Part shown: piece after piece, positions 16,160-25,026 of the stretch
Position numbering within the stretch: the stretch's first letter is position 1
How the letters are laid out: each line of letters starts with the position of its first letter
NCBI GenBank assembly: GCA_028291705.1
Contig: JAQGNS010000117.1
Coordinates: 1-47,108 of the forward strand
DNA length: 47,108 nucleotides
Reading direction: 5' to 3'
From: Nevskia sp.
GTDB lineage: Bacteria > Pseudomonadota > Gammaproteobacteria > Nevskiales > Nevskiaceae
Notes under the pieces: model-generated
Databases searched by the model: none
Told to the model about the DNA's origin: nothing
What the model saw: the letters and a program-made list of their open reading frames with translations, nothing else
Position numbers and translations under genes: made by a program

Positions 16160-17281
16160 TCACAAAGCGGGTGAAAGTCGCGTATAGACTGCCATGGTCT
16201 GTTCAATGCAACGTTCCCAGCTAAACCGAGCCGCCACCTCAAGCCCGCGAGCTTTAGCCAATGCGCGCCAGTCATCATCCAAAAGAATCCGATCTATTCC
16301 CTTGTAGAGTAAATCATCGTCATTCGGGTCAATTAATAGTGCGGCACCGTTGGACACCTCGGGGAGAGACGAGCTATCGGAGGTCAGCACCGGCACGCCA
16401 GAGGCCATTGCCTCCAGAACTGGTAATCCAAAACCTTCATACAGTGAAGGATAGAGAAAAGCCCGAGCGCCGGCGTATAACGCTGGTAGATCGGCCTCGG
16501 GAACAAAGCCTAAATAGTGCAACCAGCCTTCGCTCCGCCCCTTATCAATGGAATCATGGAGCGACTCACTTAACCATCCCTTGTGCCCTGCGAGAACCAA
16601 CGGATATCGAGCACGCAGTGTTTCCGACAACCTGCTATAGGCTCTTAGTAACGCGCCAATATTCTTGCGCGGTTCCAGGGTTGATACACACAAGGCATAT
16701 TCATTCGGCCGCAAGCCGCATCGGCTCAAGGTGGGGATCAAAATCTCGGATGACTGTTTTGAGTTAAAAGAAGGCGCCACTCCATTTGCAACAGCTGTAA
16801 CCTTATCGGCAGGCCAGGAAAAATATTCGATTACTTCTTTGCGAATGGCCTCGGAGGGTGTAATCAGATGTGAAGCTCTATCGAGGGTTCCCGAAAGTTC
16901 CCGATCAAACTTCTGGCGCCGCTCCATCGGATGGGTTTCCGGGAATTTAATAATCGACAGATCATGAATAGTGGCAACCGCAATCCCACTGTGAGCGGGA
17001 AGAAAATAGTTGGGAGAGTGAAATATGCTGCTACGGAAGGCACTCGAACTTCGCCAGTCCGTGTACCACTTTGGTACTTTAACTTTTCGACGCCTCTTGG
17101 GCTTGGCTGCATGAGCCTCCTGCAAAAGCGATGCGGGATCAGCTATCCATCGTCCGTTGAGATAAAAGCGCAGGGATTCAAGCTCTGGACGGTTGGAGAG
17201 CCGCGTAACCAACTCCCATGCGTATCGCCCCACTCCGGTCAAAGGGGGATTTATTGCATCAACTGAAAGTATTAACTTCAA
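16160..17281 (-). CDS. glycosyltransferase family 4, mannosyltransferase-like
   Basis: 373 residues. The N-terminus [20 protein letters not shown] is the donor/acceptor-side glycine motif of GT4 enzymes, followed by [13 protein letters not shown] and [15 protein letters not shown]. The C-terminal domain has [18 protein letters not shown] and the E-x7-E segment [15 protein letters not shown]. Relatives commonly transfer mannose or rhamnose, but donor specificity is inference. It is the last gene of the long minus-strand block and converges on the methyltransferase gene. A 317-base gap with a possible gene remnant separates it from the C-methyltransferase gene upstream. Confidence 0.88.
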   Translation of the reverse strand: MKLILSVDAINPPLTGVGRYAWELVTRLSNRPELESLRFYLNGRWIADPASLLQEAHAAKPKRRRKVKVPKWYTDWRSSSAFRSSIFHSPNYFLPAHSGIAVATIHDLSIIKFPETHPMERRQKFDRELSGTLDRASHLITPSEAIRKEVIEYFSWPADKVTAVANGVAPSFNSKQSSEILIPTLSRCGLRPNEYALCVSTLEPRKNIGALLRAYSRLSETLRARYPLVLAGHKGWLSESLHDSIDKGRSEGWLHYLGFVPEADLPALYAGARAFLYPSLYEGFGLPVLEAMASGVPVLTSDSSSLPEVSNGAALLIDPNDDDLLYKGIDRILLDDDWRALAKARGLEVAARFSWERCIEQTMAVYTRLSPAL

Positions 17282-17598
17282 GGTTTATCCCTGTCACATC
17301 CGGCACCGACTTCGGCTGAAGCAAATTTCCCTCAGCCAGACGCAACATCCCTCTCGCGCAGGCGAAAGAGAAGACAAGCTGCACACATCTGAATCACAAA
17401 TGCTCCAGCGGACTCGACCAGGCGGCAATCAACTCCTGCAAGCCAGCGATGGAATATCTTGAGGCATCCATTCTTCTCTGAGCAGCTCTTGCAAGTGATT
17501 AAATCCACTGTGCGGAAAATTATTATTGCTTGCCGACCCGGCAGAGATCTGCACCTGCCTACGCTATGCCATAGATTCTTAAGCCCATTCCGTTGGAG
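17282..17598. other. intergenic gap with a possible gene remnant
   Basis: 317 bases between two minus-strand genes, an unusually wide gap for a biosynthetic operon. The only structure I see is the minus-strand reading at 17394-17554 listed separately. No clear terminator or promoter is visible. Confidence 0.5.
17394..17554 (-). pseudogene. possible frameshifted remnant of an unidentified gene
   Basis: From a GTG at 17554 the minus strand reads 41 codons to a TGA at 17429-17431 (contains NNNFPHSGFNHLQELLREEW). In the adjacent frame the reading continues plausibly (GLQELIAAWSSPLEHL) to a TGA at 17394-17396. A coding stretch broken by a one-base shift would explain this. I do not recognise the family, and a chance reading cannot be ruled out. 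Confidence 0.25.
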
Positions 17599-18855
17599 TC
17601 AAATGATTTCTATTTCCGGGAACGGAAAGATGAACTTCCCACCTTGATTGAGGAACTCCTTCTCACGACGAAGGATTCCCTCTTTAAAATGCCACGGCAG
17701 CACCAAGAAATAGTCCGGCTTCATTGCTCGAGCTTCTTCTTCCGAAATGATAGGAATATGGGAGCCGGGTGTCACGCAACCGAATTTGTCGGGATTCACT
17801 TCGGCAATGGCAGGAATGTCTTTTGCTGAGAGGCCACAAAACTGCAGCGTGACGTTCCCCTTTGTAGAGGCGCCATAGCCAAGAATTTTTTTTCCATCGG
17901 CGTTGAGTGCCTGAATCAATCGAATCAGGTCGTCACGGTGCCGGAAAACTCTTTCTTCAAAGTCACGGTACGGCCTTGGTGTATTCAGGCCCATCCGTTC
18001 CTCCTGCTCCAGAAGCCAATTAATCACCGCATGGTTCACGCGAACCGATTTATTGCATTTCCGAGCCGCAGTAACCGCGAAGCTACCACCATTTACAGCA
18101 TTCATTGTAACGTCGACGAGGGTCATATCCGCCGCGTCAAGAATGCGTTTGACAGTCCCTAGCGAATAGTACTCAAGATGTTCATGGCAAATTGTATCGT
18201 ACGAATTAGTACGGAGCATTGAAGGCATGTAGCTCTGCTCAAAATGCCAGACACCATCGTCTGCAAGCACCGATTCAATCTCTTTCGCAAAATCAACCGG
18301 TGAGTCGAGATCGTAAAACATGGCAATTGAAGTTACGATGCGCGCCGGCGACGATTCAATTGAACGGTAAGCACTTGCAGAAAAGAAGTCCGGTATCAGG
18401 CGGATTTCAGGAGGATAGTAGGCAGCAAATTTCACCCCTGTTGGGTCGATACCGATTCGCCTTATGCCAGGAGATGAGTATGCCTTCAGCGTAGTTGCAT
18501 CATTGCTTCCGATGTCGAGCACTACGTCGCCACTGCGCAGATCAATCATTCTCTCGAGATAACGGACCTTGTCAGCCAGATGATTGACCATTGACTGATT
18601 GAGGCCCGAGCGATAACCGTAGTTCTCGCCATACATTTCTGACGGCTCGAAAGAATGCTTGAGCTGAAGCAAGCCACTATCCGGACACCAAACCAACTCC
18701 AACGGTCCGCGGGTAACCGGAACCGTACTATCCTTCGGAAAAACACCGGTTAAAGCTTGCCTGCCGAGATTCAGCACGGTGATCAGGTTTTCACTACGGC
18801 CTACGCGACAGGCCGTTATTTCTTGATAATTATTCGTTGATGAACCCATTAGCAT
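17599..18855 (-). CDS. sugar C-methyltransferase family protein (TylCIII/NovU-like layout)
   Basis: 418 residues in three parts: N-terminal zinc-motif-like region (12-66), SAM domain with VLDIGSNDA (112-120), and a C-terminal domain with LGYGASTKGN and LPWHFKEGI. This layout is that of C-3/C-5 methyltransferases acting on dNDP-4-keto sugars. The usual zinc site has two Cys pairs; here C16 and C57 remain but their partners read G19 and S60, so the site is probably lost or altered. FEQSYMPSML and CHEHLEYYS match active-site regions of the family. It would make a branched-chain sugar for the capsule, consistent with the keto-sugar type enzyme at 21991. Start is ATG 18855 or ATG 18849. Confidence 0.85.
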   Translation of the reverse strand: MLMGSSTNNYQEITACRVGRSENLITVLNLGRQALTGVFPKDSTVPVTRGPLELVWCPDSGLLQLKHSFEPSEMYGENYGYRSGLNQSMVNHLADKVRYLERMIDLRSGDVVLDIGSNDATTLKAYSSPGIRRIGIDPTGVKFAAYYPPEIRLIPDFFSASAYRSIESSPARIVTSIAMFYDLDSPVDFAKEIESVLADDGVWHFEQSYMPSMLRTNSYDTICHEHLEYYSLGTVKRILDAADMTLVDVTMNAVNGGSFAVTAARKCNKSVRVNHAVINWLLEQEERMGLNTPRPYRDFEERVFRHRDDLIRLIQALNADGKKILGYGASTKGNVTLQFCGLSAKDIPAIAEVNPDKFGCVTPGSHIPIISEEEARAMKPDYFLVLPWHFKEGILRREKEFLNQGGKFIFPFPEIEII

Positions 18856-19079
18856 TACTCAGTGGTCGATATTTAGTTAGCAGTTTTGCATTAGAGTTGA
18901 ATCGCGCAAATTAGCCAAACATCCAGTGGCTATCCTTAAACTTCTCAAGCCACGGCAGGTCGCTTGATAATGCGCAAAAAAACATCTCTTGTTATCTCGG
19001 AAATCGGCGCGCCTCGCGTTCAACCTTCCATATAAAAGGAACCGCAGGATCAAGGCAATGAGCACTTCGACGCGGACCA

Positions 19080-21578
19080 TTAACCGGTTGCATTCAGCGC
19101 AGAATGTGGTTTTGACGGCGTCAGCGAGCGCCCCTCATAACCAGAGCCCTCTCCTCCAACGGCATCATTTGTTTTGATTGGGACATCTGCACCGATCAAC
19201 GTCAGAATGTTGTCTCTATATTTCTCAAACGCAAATTTTGTTTTAACGAATTCGAGAAGATTACGCTGATTTTCCAATGTTTGATCGCGATGCTCGATTG
19301 CATAAACGATCAACTCCGCGAATGCATCCGTATCTGCAAATTCAGCAACCAGGAAATGCCGCATTAAAGGTCCCAGTTCGTCTGCGATTAACGGATTGTT
19401 CATCGTCACAACAGGGCAGTTGTGAAGCAGGGCTTCCAGCACCTGCGTCGGAAAATTACCCTCCAGCTCCGAGGGGAAAGCCAGGCAACTTGCGCTCTCA
19501 TAGAGCCACGATAGCGAGGTGTCGGTAATTCTCGGGAGCAGATAGATATCGGAAGCCAACTCTGCTTCTTCAATTAACTCCATCAACGTTGGATCCAGCT
19601 TGCCCGCAGTCAGAACCAGTTTGACCTTTATCCTGGATCGCAAGGCGCGCACTTTAATCCAGGATTTCAACAACAAATCAATTCGCTTGTTCGGATGTGG
19701 CTGCGTTGGATAAAAGATGAATATTTCATTTTCCAATGCCGAGCGAACGCGTTCTTCCACGTCATTCGCACCCTGATCTTTTGGAGATGGGCTAAGAAGC
19801 GGCAGAGGAAAAATAACGATCTTTTCCGCGGGAACTGCCAGCTTAGATATTGGCAAGTAGCGGGCGGAAAACGAAGAACTCGTCAGCACCGTCTTTGATT
19901 TTTTGACCAGACCCCTGCCGATTCTCAGATGGGACTCTTCTTCGGGGAAATAACCGCGGCCAGCAAAAAAATGCGGCATGTAATCTGGAAGATATGTAAC
20001 CAGATGCTTCGTAGATAAATTCAAAGCTTCGGGGAACAGGTAATAGTGTGGAACGATTACGCATTGCCACGGATCGTCATCAGAATTTCTTGATGATGCA
20101 TCGGGATCATTATTCTTGAATTTGCCCTGATAACGACGCAGTAATTGCTTCAAAAGCACCAGCAGTCCACGCAACAACAATATGGGCACGGGAAGAACGC
20201 TGTCTATCCAATGATCGGTAGCTTGCGATACTGGCGGCATCCGACCGCTGCCACGAAAGTCTTCAGCGGGGAAGATACTAAGATGTTCGGACTTCAGGGT
20301 CTGAGAAGCATAAAATCCGTAGGTATTTACAACATCACTATGCAGCGCGGTAACGACTACAGGAACATCCGACTCGGTTAGCGACTTTACTATCTGACGC
20401 ATCACGCGTGGAATGCCGTGAACAGAAGTGTACTCGCCGTTTGAATATCCATATCCTTCTTCGAAATGCCCCAGGACAAGAACCGGCTTGCCCGATAAAT
20501 CTTTACGAGGCGAATATAAAAAAGGGGACCCTGAAGGACTCCCGAGAATTTCCTTGATGATCCTGGAAAATATCGGAAGGCAGTGCGTCTTGGTGTACCT
20601 CTCGACAATTGGTATTTGGCTTTCAACTATGTCGTCAATGAAATACCTGTCGCGAGCAACGAGTCGTCTCGCCGCAATAATTGCGGCATTTTCATCTGGA
20701 ACAAAGCCCGGCGACTCAGCCCCAAAGTATCTATGAAGAAGGGAGCCGGGCAAATAAATGACGGGCGCGCCAAGCACCATCATTTCAATCGGAGGCAGAT
20801 AGCAGGTATTTCGTTCGGGATATGTGTACAAGAACCCGGATAGCTTCAAGAATGCCTGGAGCTGATCGGCTCGGCTCAATGTGCCAACCACATTAGGATC
20901 GCTATTTTCTTCTATTTGGACCCCAAAATAGCGGAACCATCGCTGTTCAAAATGAGCCTTCAAATAAAGAAAATGATTGTTGTAGTACCTATTCGTAATA
21001 TTGGGGCAGCACAAACCGATGTGAGGGTTCTTGTCTTGAACATGCTTCCAATGATCTTTTAAATCCAGCACATCATCGGTAAGCCAGTAAGGAGCTACGT
21101 GCATCCGCCTCCTTAACCAGGCATGTTCATCATTGGCGGTTTCATCGGAATGTGGGACAAACCAGAAATTGTCGCGCTCGATGATAAGGTCAAAGCTGCC
21201 ATTGTGAAGGAGCGCTTCGCTTACCGTACCCAGTTGACCATACGTTCTATAAATGATTGTTTTTCTGAACGCATGGAGCACACTCAAAAGCCAATCCGGA
21301 TTTATCGTGACTACAATTGCATCAAAATATTCATTCAGCAGCTCGGAAATTTCTGCACTGATTTGGCTATAGAAGAAGTTATAGCTGGAGAGCTTGGAGA
21401 AAACCTCTTTGGGCAAAGACGAATCACCGGGCTGCCAATCGAGAACTGCGGATTGATCTCGAATTTCGCTCAAATAGGGCGGATTGAATACTTCATAACC
21501 AAGATCACGAAGGGCCTTGAGCTCCGTGGGGATCAGTATCTTGTGCATTCCAAGCCAGAATATTCTTTTCCGCGTCAT
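19080..21578 (-). CDS. large two-part glycosyltransferase
   Basis: 832 residues. The first ~370 look like one GT-B-like unit (THIIL-type start RIFWLGMHKILIPTELKA, PYWLTDD, then YTYPERNTCYLPPIEMMVLG and APVIYLPGSLLHRYFG). About 370-800 form a second unit ending in GT4 features: FYPTQPHPNKRIDLLL, KLVLTAGKL and SELEGNFPTQVLEALL. Two catalytic units in one chain suggest a bifunctional or polymerising enzyme that makes alternating linkages, as in several capsule polymerases; this is inference. The start ATG overlaps the stop of the DUF4214-like gene by four bases (ATGA), so they are translationally coupled. Composition is A+T-rich relative to the flanks. Confidence 0.8.
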   Translation of the reverse strand: MTRKRIFWLGMHKILIPTELKALRDLGYEVFNPPYLSEIRDQSAVLDWQPGDSSLPKEVFSKLSSYNFFYSQISAEISELLNEYFDAIVVTINPDWLLSVLHAFRKTIIYRTYGQLGTVSEALLHNGSFDLIIERDNFWFVPHSDETANDEHAWLRRRMHVAPYWLTDDVLDLKDHWKHVQDKNPHIGLCCPNITNRYYNNHFLYLKAHFEQRWFRYFGVQIEENSDPNVVGTLSRADQLQAFLKLSGFLYTYPERNTCYLPPIEMMVLGAPVIYLPGSLLHRYFGAESPGFVPDENAAIIAARRLVARDRYFIDDIVESQIPIVERYTKTHCLPIFSRIIKEILGSPSGSPFLYSPRKDLSGKPVLVLGHFEEGYGYSNGEYTSVHGIPRVMRQIVKSLTESDVPVVVTALHSDVVNTYGFYASQTLKSEHLSIFPAEDFRGSGRMPPVSQATDHWIDSVLPVPILLLRGLLVLLKQLLRRYQGKFKNNDPDASSRNSDDDPWQCVIVPHYYLFPEALNLSTKHLVTYLPDYMPHFFAGRGYFPEEESHLRIGRGLVKKSKTVLTSSSFSARYLPISKLAVPAEKIVIFPLPLLSPSPKDQGANDVEERVRSALENEIFIFYPTQPHPNKRIDLLLKSWIKVRALRSRIKVKLVLTAGKLDPTLMELIEEAELASDIYLLPRITDTSLSWLYESASCLAFPSELEGNFPTQVLEALLHNCPVVTMNNPLIADELGPLMRHFLVAEFADTDAFAELIVYAIEHRDQTLENQRNLLEFVKTKFAFEKYRDNILTLIGADVPIKTNDAVGGEGSGYEGRSLTPSKPHSALNATG

Positions 21579-21886
21579 GGATGTCGGATTCCCATCAAGT
21601 TCAAAACCTTCAGAATGGCAAAGCGGCTTTTCAGCCCGGCAATATGGACTCCATGTTTTTTTCCTTCCTTGGAGTATGCCAATCGACCAAGAATTTCGAC
21701 TTTGGACCGACCCTGCCTCAAGAGCTTGAGGTAGAAGCCCAAGCCCGTTGAGTCCGGTGAACGCCCCAGAGTCACCCTGTAAGCAGCGACTACGAATTCC
21801 CGATCCTTGTAGGCAAGCAAGTCCTTCAGATGGTGAGCCGTACCGATTACTGAAGATTGCGGTGACGAAGTCTTATTCGTAAACAT
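21575..21886 (-). CDS. free-standing DUF4214-like protein
   Basis: 103 residues. The core AAYRVTLGRSPDSTGLGFYL then VEILGRLAYSKEG (about residues 34-77) is a DUF4214-type helical module, followed by a basic tail (GLKSRFAILKVLNLMG). The function of the module is not known to me. The stop overlaps the start of the 832-residue glycosyltransferase (ATGA at 21575-21578). In other polysaccharide loci such modules are often fused to glycosyltransferases, so this could be a split-off accessory or docking domain of its neighbour. Homologous modules occur in the methyltransferase at 14900 and the ATPase at 23194. Confidence 0.75.
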   Translation of the reverse strand: MFTNKTSSPQSSVIGTAHHLKDLLAYKDREFVVAAYRVTLGRSPDSTGLGFYLKLLRQGRSKVEILGRLAYSKEGKKHGVHIAGLKSRFAILKVLNLMGIRHP

Positions 21887-21990
21887 ATTGTTTTAACAAT
21901 GAGCACCCAACGTATTCGTGGCGGGCAACCTCGCGTAGCCACATCTTGAGAGATACAGACGAGGCAACGCATATCAGCCCAAACAGATGT

Positions 21991-22965
21991 TTATCCATTG
22001 GCTACCGACGATCCATGCACTTCTCTGTCAAAGGCCGCCTTCGCCAGAATCTGGACCATCTCACGAAAAGAGGTGCTGGGCTTCCAACCCGTTGCGTGCC
22101 GCAGTCGCGATGAATTCCCGCAAAGCTCCTGTGAATTGCGCCGAAGAATCTGCGGGCTCTCTATGACGCATTCTCTCCAGGGGATATCCAGAAATTCGGC
22201 GGCAATCTCTATCATTTCGCGCACCGAGTGCATTTCACCCGAAGCAATAACGAAATCCTGAGGATCATCCACCTCAAGAATCATCTGCATCGCACGCGTA
22301 TAGTCCGGAGCATGGCCCCAATCCACTCTGGAATCTAGACTGCCGATTTGCAGGGATGTTATGCGTCCGCTTTTGAGGCCAGCCAAACCTTCCGCTATAT
22401 GCTGCGATACGAACTGTCGGGCACGCAGCGGCGACTCATGATTAAAAAGAATGCCACTCGACGTATAGAGGTTGTGAGCACGTCGGTAATAATCAGCAAG
22501 CATCATTCCGGAAACTTTTGTAATGCCGTAAAGGCAAGTTGGCCGGAACTGAGTGGATTCGTCTTGTGGGCTAATCGACGCATGGCCGAAGATGCGCGAT
22601 GAACTCGCGTAGAAAGTTCTGGTGGGTAGATGGCACTTTTTAATTGCATCGAGAAAATGAGCTAGGCCCTGCACATGCACCGCCAAGCTGGCCGTCCATA
22701 CCTTCGCTTCATCCTCAGTCTGATCTTGCGAACTGTGGTGATAAGCCGGCAAATAATATATTTGATCAGGACGGAAATCGCTGACTAGACGATAAACGCT
22801 CTTGGAATCCGAAATATCAACAGGATCGTTCCATTGATTGCCATGCACACGCAACTCTCGCCGCGAGGCCCCCACAAGCGAAAAACCTCGCGCCGCAAGT
22901 TGATCCCACAAAATGCGGCCGTCCTGGCCGCTTTGCCCAATGATGATGGCGCGCGACACTAGCAA
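21991..22965 (-). CDS. NAD-dependent epimerase/dehydratase family, GMD/RMD-like
   Basis: 324 residues. Rossmann motif GQSGQDGRIL (10-19), SSSRIFG (121-127) and YGITK (146-150), with NHESPLRARQFVS near the substrate site as in GDP-mannose 4,6-dehydratase. The dehydratase catalytic pair is T/S-x-E in TSE(L/M)YG; here the Glu position is Arg124. A 4,6-dehydratase needs that Glu, so a C4-reductase or epimerase of the RMD kind is more likely. GDP-rhamnose- or GDP-deoxytalose-type sugars would be possible products, but this is inference. It lies between the ATPase gene and the DUF4214-like gene, with gaps of 228 and 104 bases. Confidence 0.82.
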   Translation of the reverse strand: MLVSRAIIIGQSGQDGRILWDQLAARGFSLVGASRRELRVHGNQWNDPVDISDSKSVYRLVSDFRPDQIYYLPAYHHSSQDQTEDEAKVWTASLAVHVQGLAHFLDAIKKCHLPTRTFYASSSRIFGHASISPQDESTQFRPTCLYGITKVSGMMLADYYRRAHNLYTSSGILFNHESPLRARQFVSQHIAEGLAGLKSGRITSLQIGSLDSRVDWGHAPDYTRAMQMILEVDDPQDFVIASGEMHSVREMIEIAAEFLDIPWRECVIESPQILRRNSQELCGNSSRLRHATGWKPSTSFREMVQILAKAAFDREVHGSSVANG

Positions 22966-23193
22966 CTTACCACTTCGATTTCCGACGAGGCGAATACAGC
23001 CTTCTCCGAAAATGCGAAGGCAGTGCAGCCAAATAGTCTGGGTACAGCGTTATTACTCACCTTAATAGTCCCGGTATGCCGATCATTGGTCGGACAAGGA
23101 TTGATGTCGCCTGCAGTAGCGCTAAAGCCCGCCATCATCGATCTGCAATGGGCAACATTGGCTGCAGCGCATTTCATAAACCTTGAATCTCGC

Positions 23194-24180
23194 TTAGCCT
23201 TGTACCTTCATGCGCATTCTGGCTTCTTCGCAATTCACGAAATCTCTAACCACATACGGCAATTCATCGGGAAATTCCTTTATCTTGAGTCGCCGCACAA
23301 AATGTGCAAATCCCTCCGGATCCGGCGACCGCCCTAAGACATGACGATAAAGAGCCTCGACCAAATGTTCCGGTCCTGCGCCATTGCTGATATAGGCATC
23401 AATCACCGAAAACCCGGATGAACTTGGATCGGTCCCAGTTTTTTGCTCTGGTGTCGACAAGCTTTCTTCATCCGATTTGGCAAGGTAGGAGTCTGTGGGC
23501 CGGGATGCTGCCGCCAATCCATTTGGACGCCGCTCCTGCTCCTGATAAAAATCCATCGCCTCGCGCACGCTTTCAAAATAAAGCGCCTTCCCGTTCGACA
23601 GGACTATTCCGGAATCACATACATCCCGAATAAATGATGCATCATGAGATGCGATGATCAGCGCCCGATCAGCTCGCCTGTTAAACAAATGTTCGTTGCA
23701 ACGCTCATGGAATCGCTGGTCGCCGACCATGATCACTTCATCGATCAGATAGCATTCAAATTCGATGGTAAGCGAGAGGGCAAACGCCAGGCGTGCGCGC
23801 ATTCCCGATGAATAGGTCTTGACCGGCTGATACAAAAACTGTCCCAGCTCGGAAAACTCTTCGACGAACGCCCGCATGCGCGCGTAATCTATGTGATAGA
23901 TGCGCGCAATAAATCGCATGTTGTCGATTCCCGTCAAGCTCCCTTGAAACGCCCCTCCGAATCCGAGCGGCCAAGAAACCGACATGCGATGATCCACGAC
24001 ACCACTCGTGGGAAATTCCACTTTTCCGAGCAGCCTGATCAAGGTGGACTTGCCCGCTCCATTCTTCCCGATCACGGCAAGCTTTTGTCCAGGGCGCAGC
24101 TGGAATGAAACATCGTCCAAAACCACGTTTTCCATACCATGGCTTCGGTAAACTTTGCGCAATTTTGAGACGCGAATCAT
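23194..24180 (-). CDS. kpsT: KpsT-like capsule export ATPase with C-terminal DUF4214-like extension
   Basis: 328 residues from ATG 24180, which overlaps the permease stop (ATGA). Walker A GKNGAGKST (38-46), ABC signature YSSGMRARLA (123-132), Walker B CYLIDEVIMVGD (143-154) and the His switch SHD (178-180) make a complete ATPase of the KpsT/Wzt group. KpsT is normally ~220 residues. Here a ~40-residue Ser/Pro-rich linker leads to a module at 271-322 (ALYRHVLGRSPDPEG, VVRDFVNCEEARMRM) resembling DUF4214. In Wzt, a different C-terminal domain reads the methylated chain end, so a recognition role is attractive but unproven. The pair energises export of the lipid-linked capsule across the inner membrane. 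Confidence 0.9.
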   Translation of the reverse strand: MIRVSKLRKVYRSHGMENVVLDDVSFQLRPGQKLAVIGKNGAGKSTLIRLLGKVEFPTSGVVDHRMSVSWPLGFGGAFQGSLTGIDNMRFIARIYHIDYARMRAFVEEFSELGQFLYQPVKTYSSGMRARLAFALSLTIEFECYLIDEVIMVGDQRFHERCNEHLFNRRADRALIIASHDASFIRDVCDSGIVLSNGKALYFESVREAMDFYQEQERRPNGLAAASRPTDSYLAKSDEESLSTPEQKTGTDPSSSGFSVIDAYISNGAGPEHLVEALYRHVLGRSPDPEGFAHFVRRLKIKEFPDELPYVVRDFVNCEEARMRMKVQG

Positions 24181-25010
24181 TCGATGACAATATGATAACG
24201 GACATGGCGGCACATCATCATTCCCACCGAAACCATGCCAAGACAAACGAAAGTTACGTATCCGAGATTGTAATGCACCCGCACATCAGGGCCGAACTGC
24301 CCTGCGCGAACTATCTCATAGGCATTTACGCTCGGCAGATACAGAGCGAATTTCTGTACTTGTCCGGGCAACCAATCCACCATATAAAGAAAACCGCATA
24401 GCGGCACCATGATGTAACTGACTGGCCCAATAAGTTTTTCCGTCCACTCATACATTTCAGTAACGCATGCAATGATGAGCGCAGTGCCTGTAGCGTAGAG
24501 AATGTGGTACATCCAGCCCAGATAAAACAGGCCCCAATCTTTTGGAAACTCGTAGAGCCCTAACGTAAAGAAAATAAAAGACACCACCAGGTACGCAAGA
24601 AAGCAACCAAGAATTTCAAGGATCACGCGGGAAAACAGCAAATCCAATACGGTAACCTGCTTGTGATATAGCAGGCTCGCATTGCTGCGAAAACAAAATA
24701 GCGCGCGTGCGAGCGAGTGGCGCCAAAGCAGCAAGGGCATGTACCCGGTTATGGTAAATGCGACTACTGCAATTCCATGTTCGTACCGACCCTTGGTTAT
24801 CGACCACAATATCGTTACAGCGGTACAAAACAACAACGGCTCGGCGACAACCCAGAGAAACCCGAGATTGTCTCGGCCGTAACGAGTGTGCAGCTCACGC
24901 ATCATCAAAGCCCAGATGACGGAAACCTGTATACGAAACGCACTCAGTAAATCATATGACCTTGATGAGTCCGTCCGTGGAACAACATCAGTGGCAGCAG
25001 TTGATTTCAT
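24177..25010 (-). CDS. kpsM: KpsM-like capsule export permease
   Basis: 277 residues from ATG 25010; a TTG at 25058 would overlap the upstream gene and is less likely. ABC-2 type membrane protein: the N-terminal segment RELHTRYGRDNLGFLW precedes the first membrane helix (FLWVVAEPLLFCTAVTILW), and about five more hydrophobic helices follow, up to LGMVSVGMMMC. It forms the inner-membrane channel with the KpsT-like ATPase, whose gene starts in its stop codon. The kpsE gene ends 16 bases upstream. The order kpsE-kpsM-kpsT matches ABC-dependent capsule loci of the Neisseria ctrBCD type. Confidence 0.9.
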   Translation of the reverse strand: MKSTAATDVVPRTDSSRSYDLLSAFRIQVSVIWALMMRELHTRYGRDNLGFLWVVAEPLLFCTAVTILWSITKGRYEHGIAVVAFTITGYMPLLLWRHSLARALFCFRSNASLLYHKQVTVLDLLFSRVILEILGCFLAYLVVSFIFFTLGLYEFPKDWGLFYLGWMYHILYATGTALIIACVTEMYEWTEKLIGPVSYIMVPLCGFLYMVDWLPGQVQKFALYLPSVNAYEIVRAGQFGPDVRVHYNLGYVTFVCLGMVSVGMMMCRHVRYHIVIE

Positions 25011-25026
25011 GCCTGGATCCGGGCCT

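Noticed and set aside
15924-16187. 87-codon plus-strand frame between the convergent capsule genes
   Set aside because: It overlaps both neighbours, lacks a family pattern and is of the length expected by chance in A+T-richer DNA.
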